From: an uncultured Alistipes sp.
Lineage (GTDB): Bacteria; Bacteroidota; Bacteroidia; Bacteroidales; Rikenellaceae
DNA: 57,393 nucleotides
Assembly: GCA_949286165.1 (NCBI GenBank)
Contig: CASDZK010000059.1
Span: 1 to 57,393 of the forward strand
Reading direction: 5' to 3'
Every line of letters begins with the position of its first letter. Position 1 is the first letter of the stretch. The position numbers were made by a program, and so were the translations under genes. Of this stretch, positions 8,187 to 16,736 are shown in pieces. Under the pieces are notes generated by a model, which worked only from the letters and a program-made list of their open reading frames with translations, did not search any database and was not told the DNA's origin.

Positions 8187-9437
8187 ATGTTGGAAAAAAA
8201 ACACGTTTTACTGGGAATATCCGGGGGTATAGCAGCTTATAAGGCTGCTATACTTGTAAGAGCGTTGATTAAACGGGGGGCCGAAGTCCGCGTGGTCATG
8301 ACGCCTGCGGCCAAACAGTTCATAGCGCCGCTTACGCTGGCCACTTTGTCCCGGCATCCTATTCTGGTCGATTTCTTCAATCCGGAAAACGGCGCATGGA
8401 ATTCGCATGTCGATTTGGGGTTGTGGGCCGACGCGTATGTCATTGCTCCCGCTACGGCCAATACGTTGGGGAAAATGGCGAACGGTATTGCCGATAATCT
8501 GTTGGTTACGACCTATCTTTCGGCCAGGTGCCCGGTATTCGTGGCTCCGGCGATGGATCTGGATATGTACCGGCATCCTTCCACGGTCCGCAATTTGGCT
8601 CGTCTGGCGGCGGACGGGGTACACATCGTGGAACCCGGCAGCGGCTTCTTGGCCAGCGGTCTGGAAGGTAAAGGGCGCATGAGCGAACCGGACGAGATTG
8701 CGGATGCTCTGGATGCTTTTTTCCGGGAGATGTCCCGGCCGAAACGGTTGGCCGGGAAAAAAGTGGTCGTTTCGGCCGGAGGAACGGTAGAGCCCATCGA
8801 TGCCGTCCGTTATATCAGCAACTATTCCAGCGGGAAGATGGGGTATGCGTTGGCCGGAGCTTTCCTTCGGGCCGGGGCCGAGGTAACGATTGTCCGGGCT
8901 TCCGTGGATGCGGCTTTGGTCGGAAGTGTTCCGGGAACACGTGAGGTGGAGGCTTTGTCCGCTGCCGATATGCTGGCGGCGATGCGCTGCAGTCAGGCCG
9001 ATGCGGACATATTGGTCATGGCGGCGGCCGTGGCCGACTATACGCCGGAGGAGACGTCGGATCGTAAGATCAAGAAAAAGGACGGGGAGCCGCGGCTGTT
9101 GTTGCGGTTGAAGGAGACGACCGACGTAGCGGCCGAATTGGGACGAAATAAGCGTCCCGGACAATTGCTGGTCGGGTTTGCGCTGGAAACGGACGACGAA
9201 GAGCGTCATGCGTTGGAGAAACTGCATCGTAAGCGTCTCGATTGCATCGTGCTGAATTCATTGAGAGATCCGGGAGCCGGATTCGGCTGCGCGACGAATA
9301 AAATCACGATTATTGATAAAACCGGTCGTTTTCATCGGTTCGGTCTGAAAAAGAAAAGCGAAGCGGCCGAGGATATCGTGGAACAGGTGTGCGCGATGTT
9401 GGACGATGCGGAGCAGGACGAACCTGCCGGTTTATAA
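8187..9437 (+). CDS. coaBC: Bifunctional phosphopantothenoylcysteine decarboxylase / phosphopantothenate-cysteine ligase
   Basis: A 416-residue Dfp protein catalysing two steps of coenzyme A synthesis in the cytosol: ligation of cysteine to 4'-phosphopantothenate (CoaB) and FMN-dependent decarboxylation of the product (CoaC). The N-terminal flavoprotein half shows 'GGIAAYKAAILVRALIKRGA', the active-site His in 'NSHVDLGLWAD', the 'PATANTLGKMANGIADNLL' block and substrate clamp 'PAMDLDMYRHP' (PAMD where PAMN is usual). The CoaB half starts near residue 190 with 'KKVVVSAGGTVEPIDAVRYI' and 'NYSSGKMGYALA'. Length and domain order are normal. Confidence 0.95.
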   Translation: MLEKKHVLLGISGGIAAYKAAILVRALIKRGAEVRVVMTPAAKQFIAPLTLATLSRHPILVDFFNPENGAWNSHVDLGLWADAYVIAPATANTLGKMANGIADNLLVTTYLSARCPVFVAPAMDLDMYRHPSTVRNLARLAADGVHIVEPGSGFLASGLEGKGRMSEPDEIADALDAFFREMSRPKRLAGKKVVVSAGGTVEPIDAVRYISNYSSGKMGYALAGAFLRAGAEVTIVRASVDAALVGSVPGTREVEALSAADMLAAMRCSQADADILVMAAAVADYTPEETSDRKIKKKDGEPRLLLRLKETTDVAAELGRNKRPGQLLVGFALETDDEERHALEKLHRKRLDCIVLNSLRDPGAGFGCATNKITIIDKTGRFHRFGLKKKSEAAEDIVEQVCAMLDDAEQDEPAGL

Positions 9438-9480
9438 GAACCTGTCTGCGTTTTATTTCAGGATTTTTTGAGAACCATTC

Positions 9481-11331
9481 ATGATACAACTGCAAAATAT
9501 TACCAAAAGTTTCGGAGATCTGCTGCTGTACGAGAATCTGTCGTTGGCGGTCGCCGAAGGGCAACGGATCGCGCTGGTAGCGAAAAACGGGGCGGGGAAA
9601 AGCACGCTGCTCAATATCATGGCCGGTAGGGAAGGCGTCGATGCGGGCAGTGTGGTGTTCCGGAACGGCATTTCCGTAGGCTATTTGCCGCAGGAGCCGT
9701 TTTTCGACGATACGCAGTCGGTTATCGAAGCGGTTTATCATGCGGACAGCGAGTTGATGCGGACGGTAAACGCCTACGAACGGGCGGTAAAGAGCGGCGA
9801 CGCGGAACAGATCGCGCATTGGTCCGGACGGATGGACGCACTTGGCGGATGGAGCGTGGAAAACCGCATTGCTACGATATTGTCCCGCTTGCGCATTCCC
9901 GATTCGAACCAGCGGATCGGAACGCTTTCCGGCGGGCAGCGCAAGCGGCTGGCATTGGCCCAGGTGTTGATCGACGATCATGACGTGATGATTTTGGATG
10001 AACCCACCAATCATTTGGACCTTGCCATGGCCCAATGGCTCGAAGATTATCTGATAACCGAAGGAAAAACCCTGTTCATGGTCACTCACGACCGTTATTT
10101 TCTGGACCGGATCTGTACCGACATTTACGAACTCGATGATTCCCGCCTGTATGGTTACCGCGGGAATTACGAGGAGTATCTGTTGCGCCGGGAGGAACGG
10201 ATAGAACGTTTCAACAACGAGACGGACAAGGCCCGGAATCTGTTTCGCCGGGAATTGGAGTGGATGCGCCGGATGCCTCAGGCACGGGGCACGAAAGCGA
10301 AATACCGGAAAGAGGCTTTTTATGAAACGAAAGAAAAGGCGTTTCGCCGGAAGCACGAAGAAGCGGCGGATATTCGGGTCGGCACGCAGCGTCTCGGTTC
10401 CAAGATTTTCGAAATGAAAGAGGTTTCCAAATCTTTCGGAGCGAAAAAGATACTGGACTGTTTTTCCTACACCTTTTCCCGGTATGAGAAATTAGGGGTG
10501 GTGGGCGATAACGGCACCGGAAAGACCACGTTTTTGGAGTTGCTGACCGGCGGACTCGTTCCGGACAGCGGCGTGGTGGAGATCGGGGAGAGTGTCCGTT
10601 TCGGGTATTACCGGCAGCAGGGGATGGCGTTCGACGAGCGTATGAAAGTCATTGATGCGGTTAAGGCGATTGCCGAAGTGGTAACGTTGGATGACGGTCG
10701 TACCGTTACGGCATCCCAATTGCTGACCCGCTTTCTTTTCCCTCCGCAGTCCCAGCAAACCTATATTCATAAACTTAGTGGCGGGGAGAAACGCCGTTTG
10801 TACTTGTTGACGGTCTTGATGCGGAATCCCAATTTTCTGATTTTGGACGAGCCGACCAACGATTTGGATATTATTACCCTGAATGTACTGGAGAATTACC
10901 TTGAAGAGTTTGCCGGTTGTCTGATCGTCGTTTCCCACGACCGTTATTTTATGGACAAGGTGGTGGATCATTTGATGGTGCTGGAAGGAGACGGACGGAT
11001 CCGGTTCTTTCCGGGAAATTATACCCAATACAGGAATGCCTGCGAGGAAGCGGCGGAGAAGGAGAGTGCGGGACGTCCGGTTTCTGCACCCGTTTCACGC
11101 CCGATTCGGGAAAAGACGCAAAAACTGACCTATAAGGAACGTCAGGAGTTTCAGCGATTGGAGACGGAAATAGAAACGCTGGAGGCCGTGAAAAAGGAAC
11201 TGGAAGAACAGTTGGGCAGCGGGACGCTCGGGGCTGACGATTTGACGACGTTGTCCGTCCGTTACGCCGCTTGTTCCGAAGAACTCGACGAAAAAAGCAT
11301 GCGTTGGCTGGAACTCTCCGAACGGGCATAA
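9481..11331 (+). CDS. ABC-F family ATPase, Uup-like
   Basis: A 616-residue soluble protein with two ABC ATPase domains and no membrane segments. Domain 1 has Walker A 'GAGKSTLL', signature 'LSGGQRKRLAL' and Walker B 'VMILDEPTNHLDL'. Domain 2 has 'GTGKTTFL', 'LSGGEKRRLYL' and 'LILDEPTNDLDI'. The linker 'EWMRRMPQARGTKAKYRKE' and the C-terminal coiled coil ('YKERQEFQRLETEIETLEAVKKELEEQL') place it in the Uup/EttA-like branch of ABC-F, acting at the ribosome (or in DNA precise-excision phenotypes for Uup) rather than in transport. It starts 43 bases after coaBC on the same strand. Confidence 0.92.
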   Translation: MIQLQNITKSFGDLLLYENLSLAVAEGQRIALVAKNGAGKSTLLNIMAGREGVDAGSVVFRNGISVGYLPQEPFFDDTQSVIEAVYHADSELMRTVNAYERAVKSGDAEQIAHWSGRMDALGGWSVENRIATILSRLRIPDSNQRIGTLSGGQRKRLALAQVLIDDHDVMILDEPTNHLDLAMAQWLEDYLITEGKTLFMVTHDRYFLDRICTDIYELDDSRLYGYRGNYEEYLLRREERIERFNNETDKARNLFRRELEWMRRMPQARGTKAKYRKEAFYETKEKAFRRKHEEAADIRVGTQRLGSKIFEMKEVSKSFGAKKILDCFSYTFSRYEKLGVVGDNGTGKTTFLELLTGGLVPDSGVVEIGESVRFGYYRQQGMAFDERMKVIDAVKAIAEVVTLDDGRTVTASQLLTRFLFPPQSQQTYIHKLSGGEKRRLYLLTVLMRNPNFLILDEPTNDLDIITLNVLENYLEEFAGCLIVVSHDRYFMDKVVDHLMVLEGDGRIRFFPGNYTQYRNACEEAAEKESAGRPVSAPVSRPIREKTQKLTYKERQEFQRLETEIETLEAVKKELEEQLGSGTLGADDLTTLSVRYAACSEELDEKSMRWLELSERA

Positions 11332-11612
11332 GATTTGTATGCGGATTCTTGGAAGCGGGAAATAAATAATCGTTTGCCTTGTGGAAATTTCGTATTTCGG
11401 CCATGTTTTTTAGCGATGGAAAACAATTGTTTTTTGTCTTTTTTCCTAAAAAACGATGGCGGAAATGAATGAAAAAAAAATATTGAAATCCGAACCTGTT
11501 GATAATTCAGGGCTTGCCGGATGGGAATAGAATTTTGGTAAAAAACAAGAGGAAAAACGTTTTTTATTTCTCAATTTTATTCTAATATTTGCATCAATAA
11601 TCATGTATAAAG

Positions 11613-13022
11613 ATGTTATCTAAAACTCATCCTTCTTTTACCGATATATGGCATAACTGCTTGTTACTCATTAAAAAAGAAACTACTAACGAAGAGTTTA
11701 CAAGATGGTTCAAGCCGATAGTTCCGCTCGGGTACGACGGACAGACCCTTCGTCTGCGCGTGCCGAACGAGAATTACGTTTTTCATATTGAAAAAAATTG
11801 CATCCCGTTTCTGAAACCGATTATTTGCAGTGAGTTCGGACAGAATACGCGGTTGAAGTATGCCGTGCCTCAAATGGGACAGTCGCGCATGCCGGCGGAA
11901 GGGGAGGAGAACGCGCACATCACTTCCTATCTGAACAGAACCAATACGCAAAACATCAAGAATCCTTTCGTTATTCCGGGGGTTAAGAAGATCGTGGTGG
12001 ATCCTCAGCTGAATTTCGATTATACTTTCGAAAATTTCGTGGAAGGGGAGTGCAATCGTTTGGCCCGTTCCGCGGGAATGGCCGTCGCGATCGATCCGGG
12101 GAAGACGCCATTCAACCCTTTGTTCATTTACGGCGATTCGGGGTTGGGGAAAACGCATGTCGCGCAGGCTATCGGTACGGAAGTCAAAAAACGTTATCCC
12201 GATAAAAACGTGCTTTATGTGAGTTGCCATAAATTCCAGGCGCAGTTTCAGAACGCCATGCTGAAAAAGGAACTCAACGATTTCGTGCATTTTTACCAGA
12301 TGATGGATGTATTGATTATCGACGACATTCAGGAGTTGGCGGGAAAACCGGGAACGCAGAGCATTTTCTTCAATATCTTCAACCATCTGCATCTGTCGAA
12401 AAAACAATTGATTCTGACTTCCGACAAACCGCCGGTGGAATTGAAAGATATCGAACAACGACTGATAACCCGTTTCAAGTGGGGATTGTCCGTGCAGTTG
12501 TTCGCTCCCGATTTCGACACGAAGGTCAAGATTATCCGGAACAAATGTCAGAAGCTGTCCATGCCGATCGGGGACGATGTTGTCGATTTTTTGGCGAATA
12601 ACATCAATGCCAATATCCGTGAAATCGAAGGGGCCATTTCTTCGTTCGTGGCTAACGTCACTTTGTTGAACAAACCGGCGACGATAGAGTTGGCGAAAGA
12701 TATTTTGAAAGCGTACGTGAAATATACACAGAAAGAGATTACGGCAGATTCGATTCGCGAAGTGGTCTGCGATTATTTCAATATTTCCGCGGCGGACTTC
12801 GCATCGGTCAAACGTACCCGGGAAATCGCTCAAACCCGTCAGGTAGCCATGTATTTGTGTAAGATGCATACCAAGTTGCCCTTGAAAACCATCGGCGCGG
12901 CCATCGGAGGAAAAAATCATGCGACGGTAGTCCATGCCTGCAAAACGATTATGAATCTGATGGAAACCGACAAGGCGTTCGCCGCACATATTCAGGAAAT
13001 CGAACGTCGCTTGAACAGTTGA
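11613..13022 (+). CDS. dnaA: Chromosomal replication initiator protein DnaA
   Basis: A 469-residue AAA+ initiator. Domain I is at the N-terminus ('FTDIWHNCLLLIKKETTNEEFTRWFKPIVPL'), Walker A GDSGLGKT at 174-181, Walker B 'VLIIDDIQ' at 233-240, sensor region 'LILTSDKPP', and a C-terminal DnaA-box-binding domain with the signature 'IGGKNHATVVHACKTI'. It binds DnaA boxes at the origin and opens the duplex. No dnaN, recF or gyrB is adjacent, usual for this phylum. The 281-base upstream gap is AT-rich, with a -7-like TAATATTTG at about 11583-11591 but no visible cluster of TTATCCACA boxes, so I do not call an origin. A strong terminator follows. Confidence 0.97.
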   Translation: MLSKTHPSFTDIWHNCLLLIKKETTNEEFTRWFKPIVPLGYDGQTLRLRVPNENYVFHIEKNCIPFLKPIICSEFGQNTRLKYAVPQMGQSRMPAEGEENAHITSYLNRTNTQNIKNPFVIPGVKKIVVDPQLNFDYTFENFVEGECNRLARSAGMAVAIDPGKTPFNPLFIYGDSGLGKTHVAQAIGTEVKKRYPDKNVLYVSCHKFQAQFQNAMLKKELNDFVHFYQMMDVLIIDDIQELAGKPGTQSIFFNIFNHLHLSKKQLILTSDKPPVELKDIEQRLITRFKWGLSVQLFAPDFDTKVKIIRNKCQKLSMPIGDDVVDFLANNINANIREIEGAISSFVANVTLLNKPATIELAKDILKAYVKYTQKEITADSIREVVCDYFNISAADFASVKRTREIAQTRQVAMYLCKMHTKLPLKTIGAAIGGKNHATVVHACKTIMNLMETDKAFAAHIQEIERRLNS

Positions 13023-13044
13023 TGCGGTAATGTATTGCAGTTAT

Positions 13045-13075
13045 AAAACGTTCCGGAAGTCCGGAACGTTTTTTT
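13045..13075. terminator. Bidirectional terminator between dnaA and the convergent helicase
   Basis: A perfect 12-bp stem AAAACGTTCCGG (13045-13056) with 13061-13072 and a 4-base loop, T-rich on both exits. It terminates dnaA. On the other strand it begins 2 bases after the helicase stop codon (13077-13079). Confidence 0.92.
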
Positions 13076-13076
13076 G

Positions 13077-14501
13077 TTACCATCGCTCCGGCGGATTTTC
13101 GAAAAAGGAGTCGTCGAAATTCAGAAAAAACAACTGTCGTTTGGCCCGGGTAACGGCCGTATAAAGCCAGCGCTGGAAATCGGCGGTCATTCGTTCCTCT
13201 CCGTATAGCAGCCGATCGATAAATACGCACTCCCATTGTCCCCCTTGGGCTTTGTGGCAAGTTACCGCATAGGCGAATTTGATTTGCAGCGCGTTGAAAT
13301 AGACGTCTTCCCGGATTTTTTCGTATCGCTCCTTTTTCCGGGTAATATGTGCGTACTCCTTTTCCACTTCGGCAAACAACTGCTGGGTTTGCTCCTGGGT
13401 AAGCGCCGGGGCATCGCTGTTCAGCGTGTCGAGCATGATTTTGCATTCCATTTCCAGGTCGTTGTAATCTTGCAGAATGACTTGCGCATCGACAAAACGG
13501 AATCCGTAGCGTTCTTCGTAATTTCGCAACCGCCGGATACGTACCGTATCTCCGTTGGCGATGAAATCCAGATTCTCTTCTTCCGAATGGTAATGGTAGT
13601 TGTTTTTGACGATCATCAGGATATCGCCGGCAGACAATTCTTCTTCCTGATAGAGTACGCGGTTCCGGATCGCCTGATTGAAACGTCCGGCCAGTTTGTT
13701 CGACCGCGTGATGACGATGGTTTCTTCCTGTCCGTAACGGGAATAGGCCGTTTCCAGTTCTTCCAGAAATTCCACGCCCGTAATGCTTTTCACTTCCGGA
13801 TAGTCCAATCTGAATTTCGGGGTTCCTTCCTCGCTTCTTTCGATCAATCGGCGAATGACCGTAGCATTGTATAAGATGCCCGAGTCTTTTTCCTGACGTA
13901 CTACTTCCCGCAGTTCTCCGTACCAGACTTTTCCTGCGTACCGTTCCATTTCATGCGGATCGAGAGCGGGAGACAATCGGGTTCCTACCGGAGGCAACTG
14001 GGCTTTGTCTCCTACCAAAATCAACCGGCAATCCTTGCCGTTGTTGACGTAGGAGACCAGGTCGTCCAGCAGGTTCCCGCTTCCGAATATGTGATTTTCG
14101 TAAGAGGAATTGTTGATCATGGAGGCTTCGTCTACGATGAAGAAGGCGCCTTTCCCGGAATTTCGGTCCAACAGAAAACGGTTTTCCAAAGCGGATTTCT
14201 GCCTGAAAATCTTTTTGTGTATGGTATAAGCCGCCGTGCCGGAATATTGGGTCATGATTTTAGCGGCCCGTCCGGTAGGCGCCATCATGCAAAAGTCGAT
14301 TTTATGCTGCAGGAAGGTTTGGATCAGGGCCGATATCAGGGAGGTTTTCCCGGTTCCCGCATATCCGTTCAGGATGAATATATCGCCATTTTTGCTCTTT
14401 GCAATGAAGTCGGCCAGCTGCGTTATTAATTTTTTTTGATCTAAAGTTGGTATAAATGAAAAATTAGCGTAAATTTGAGTTGCAATATGTGGCGCAAGCA
14501 T
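13077..14501 (-). CDS. RecD-like SF1B ATP-dependent DNA helicase
   Basis: A 474-residue AAA/UvrD_C_2 helicase. It has Walker A GYAGTGKT at 46-53, motif Ia 'MMAPTGRAAK', Walker B 'FFIVDEASMI', motif III 'LILVGDKAQLPPVG' and the C-terminal 'FAYAVTCHKAQGGQWECVFID' with 'WLYTAVTRAKRQL'. These are the RecD/RecD2/Pif1-like superfamily motifs. It is shorter than RecD2 (~720-800) and lacks the long N-terminal helix-hairpin domains, matching the compact Bacteroidota 'exodeoxyribonuclease V subunit alpha-like' group; no recB or recC is nearby. Likely 5'-3' DNA unwinding in repair. Convergent with dnaA. Confidence 0.9.
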   Translation of the reverse strand: MLAPHIATQIYANFSFIPTLDQKKLITQLADFIAKSKNGDIFILNGYAGTGKTSLISALIQTFLQHKIDFCMMAPTGRAAKIMTQYSGTAAYTIHKKIFRQKSALENRFLLDRNSGKGAFFIVDEASMINNSSYENHIFGSGNLLDDLVSYVNNGKDCRLILVGDKAQLPPVGTRLSPALDPHEMERYAGKVWYGELREVVRQEKDSGILYNATVIRRLIERSEEGTPKFRLDYPEVKSITGVEFLEELETAYSRYGQEETIVITRSNKLAGRFNQAIRNRVLYQEEELSAGDILMIVKNNYHYHSEEENLDFIANGDTVRIRRLRNYEERYGFRFVDAQVILQDYNDLEMECKIMLDTLNSDAPALTQEQTQQLFAEVEKEYAHITRKKERYEKIREDVYFNALQIKFAYAVTCHKAQGGQWECVFIDRLLYGEERMTADFQRWLYTAVTRAKRQLFFLNFDDSFFENPPERW

Positions 14502-14556
14502 TTTGTTTCGGTATTAAAAATATTGGAATCGCAGGTGCAACATATCCATTTTTTTA

Positions 14557-14564
14557 TAACTTTG
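14557..14564 (+). promoter_or_regulatory. -7 box TAACTTTG before the pilin-like gene
   Basis: TAACTTTG fits TAnnTTTG and lies 30 bases before the ATG at 14595. No -33 TTTG at the right distance. It falls inside the longer in-frame extension starting at 14475, supporting the shorter start. Confidence 0.5.
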
Positions 14565-14594
14565 CAAACAAAAACTAAAAAAAACATAATCCAA

Positions 14595-15200
14595 ATGAAA
14601 AGAATTATCCAAGTTATTCTGCTATTCGCCATTGTGGCAGCTGGTTATTGGCTTTACGACATTATCATGGCTCCTTTGCGTTTTAACGAAGAAAAAGACG
14701 CGAGAGCGGCGGAAGTCATTCAACGTCTGAAAGATATCCGGACGGCGCAGCGTGCTTATAAAACGACTTATGGCAAATACACTCCTTCGATGGATACCTT
14801 GATTAATTTCATTAAAAACGACTCCATGGTTTTCATGAAGCAAATCGGTTCTGAAGACGACTCTGTCGCTGTAGCGCAAGGAAAGATTCAGCGAATTCAG
14901 TTCAAGGTAGCGGTTAAGGATACTATTTTTAAACCGGATTTCAATGCCGATGAGTTGCGTATTATTCCGTTCTCCGGAGGACAGGAATTCCTGATGGCGG
15001 CCGATACGTTGCGGACGGAGTCCAAAGTAACGATTCCCGTATTCGAAGCCAGAGCGCCTTATAAAGCCTTTTTGGGCGATTTGGATCATCAGGAATTAGT
15101 CAATTTGATTGACTACCAAGAAAAAACCCTGGGAAAATACGCTGGTTTGAAAGTCGGTTCGATTACTGAATCTACGAATGATGCAGGTAACTGGGAATAA
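14595..15200 (+). CDS. Membrane-anchored pilin-like protein of unknown function
   Basis: A 201-residue protein with an N-terminal membrane helix (IIQVILLFAIVAAGYWLYDII), followed by 'RAAEVIQRLKDIRTAQRAYKTTYGKYTPSMDTLINFI'. This second part reads like the helix and first loop of type IV pilins and type II pseudopilins (residues that run 'LRDIRTAQ-AY---GKY'). No prepilin peptidase site is visible before the helix. The remainder is a mixed alpha/beta exported domain without known motifs. It overlaps the next gene (DUF3822) by 23 bases, so the two are translationally linked. I do not assign a function; Bacteroidota-specific conserved hypothetical. Confidence 0.75.
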   Translation: MKRIIQVILLFAIVAAGYWLYDIIMAPLRFNEEKDARAAEVIQRLKDIRTAQRAYKTTYGKYTPSMDTLINFIKNDSMVFMKQIGSEDDSVAVAQGKIQRIQFKVAVKDTIFKPDFNADELRIIPFSGGQEFLMAADTLRTESKVTIPVFEARAPYKAFLGDLDHQELVNLIDYQEKTLGKYAGLKVGSITESTNDAGNWE

Positions 15201-15963
15201 AATCGACCGTTCTATAAAAAGTTTGTCCATCCTGATCGATCGGGATGGGCTTTCTTTTTATGACGGAATTTCAGAAACTGCGTGGTCTTATCCTCTACGG
15301 ACGGAAACTGAGGAGTGGAAAGAAAGTCTGTTTACCTTGTTGGCTGACACCTCTGTAAATGTCCGTTGTTACGATCGTATTCTTGCTGTATTGAATACGA
15401 CTCGTTTTACGATGATTCCAGAAACATTGTTTGATCCGGATAAAGGCGAGTTTTATCTGAGAACAACGGGAGTGCCGTTCGATACAGGTCGGGACATATT
15501 GATTGTATCCCATTTCGGAGCGATAGTTTTCTTATGGGCGGTAGAAGCGGATTTGGTGGATTTTTTGACTGGTAAATTCGGAGAGGTTGTGTTCATGCAC
15601 CCTTTGTTGGGAGCTTTATCTCTTCCCCAGGAACGATTGTCGGACCAGACGATCGAGTTGTTCGTACAACTGTTTTCAGGGACGATGGCTGTTACGCTTC
15701 ATAGAAATGGAACATTGTTATTGGCCGATCTTTACCGGGTGGATTCTCCGCTCGATCCTGTGTTTTATCTGGACCGAATCACGACCGATTATGAAATTCG
15801 GAAATCTTCGGATATTATAGTAGCCGGTGTTTTCTCAGAAGAAATGGAGGATTGTCTTGTCCGTTATTTTCCGGAAATTCGTTTTATACGGGGGATCGGG
15901 TATTTGAATGTTTTTGGGAATTCTGTTCGGTCGGACGATAAGGAAACCTCCGGATCGATATAA
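15178..15963 (+). CDS. DUF3822 family protein
   Basis: A 261-residue cytosolic protein matching what I recall of DUF3822, found almost only in Bacteroidota between a small membrane protein and rsmD. Visible features are the N-terminal 'KSLSILIDRDGLSFYDG', a central 'FDTGRDILIVSHFGAIVFLW' and a C-terminal 'SSDIIVAGVFSEEMEDCLVRYFPEIRF'. The alternating hydrophobic strands with short turns suggest a duplicated alpha/beta fold. It overlaps the preceding gene by 23 bases and sits 53 bases before rsmD. Molecular role unknown. Confidence 0.75.
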   Translation: MMQVTGNKIDRSIKSLSILIDRDGLSFYDGISETAWSYPLRTETEEWKESLFTLLADTSVNVRCYDRILAVLNTTRFTMIPETLFDPDKGEFYLRTTGVPFDTGRDILIVSHFGAIVFLWAVEADLVDFLTGKFGEVVFMHPLLGALSLPQERLSDQTIELFVQLFSGTMAVTLHRNGTLLLADLYRVDSPLDPVFYLDRITTDYEIRKSSDIIVAGVFSEEMEDCLVRYFPEIRFIRGIGYLNVFGNSVRSDDKETSGSI

Positions 15964-16016
15964 TCGCTTTGCTTGAAGAAAAGCGGGCGGAATATTACAT
16001 AGAAAACAGTTTGTCC

Positions 16017-16577
16017 ATGAGAATAGTCAGCGGTCGTTGCCGGGGGCGTGTCATTGTGCCTCCCGCTAACTTGAAAGCCCGTCCTACGACGGATTTCGCC
16101 AAAGAGAATTTGTTTAACGTGCTGGCCAATCGCTACGATTGGGAAACGCTGTCCGTATTGGATCTTTTTTCCGGTACGGGTTCTATCAGTTACGAATTCG
16201 CTTCTCGGGGAGCTAAAAGGGTGGTATCTGTGGAAGGGAACGCAACGCATCAGCGTTTCATTGCGGAAATGGCCAGAAAACTTTCATTGAACGCGATTGC
16301 GTCGGTTCGTACCAACGTATTTGTTTATTTGAAAAGTTGTCGGGAACGATTCGACCTGGTGTTTGCCGATCCTCCTTATGATTTGGCGGAGGCGGATCGT
16401 TTGCCCGATATGATTCTTGACGGCGGTTGGCTTAAGGAACGGGGAACGTTCATATTGGAACATTCCAGGCATAAAGATTATTCCGCTCATCCCTGTTTTC
16501 AGGAAAAGCGAACCTATGGCAGTGTGAATTTCTCTTTTTTCGGACGAAATTCCGAGACAGACGATACTGCGTTATAA
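16017..16577 (+). CDS. rsmD: 16S rRNA (guanine-966-N2)-methyltransferase RsmD
   Basis: A 186-residue SAM-dependent methyltransferase modifying G966 of 16S rRNA in the 30S subunit. It starts 'MRIVSGRCRGRVIVPP', the family opening, then 'RPTTDFAKENLFNVL', SAM-binding 'VLDLFSGTGSISYEFASRGA' and catalytic motif IV 'FADPPYDL' (DPPY). A TTG 16 codons upstream (15969) is in frame but adds residues outside the family pattern. Last gene of the block beginning at 14595. Confidence 0.93.
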   Translation: MRIVSGRCRGRVIVPPANLKARPTTDFAKENLFNVLANRYDWETLSVLDLFSGTGSISYEFASRGAKRVVSVEGNATHQRFIAEMARKLSLNAIASVRTNVFVYLKSCRERFDLVFADPPYDLAEADRLPDMILDGGWLKERGTFILEHSRHKDYSAHPCFQEKRTYGSVNFSFFGRNSETDDTAL

Positions 16578-16736
16578 AAGTCACGTTGTTTCGCTATCGA
16601 TTAGTGCCGATAATATTTTGGATATTTCTTCGGGAGTATTTTTGTGCTATAAAATAGGCGTGAATGTTTCAAACGTAAGAATTTATGTTGAAATATACGG
16701 GTTGAAAAAATATATTCATCATATAAGATACGGAGC

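Noticed and set aside
11332..11612. Replication origin upstream of dnaA
   Set aside because: The gap is AT-rich but I see no cluster of TTATCCACA-type DnaA boxes; GC skew over the chromosome would be needed.
11664..12989. 441-codon minus-strand frame inside dnaA
   Set aside because: Antisense to dnaA; no recognisable domain.
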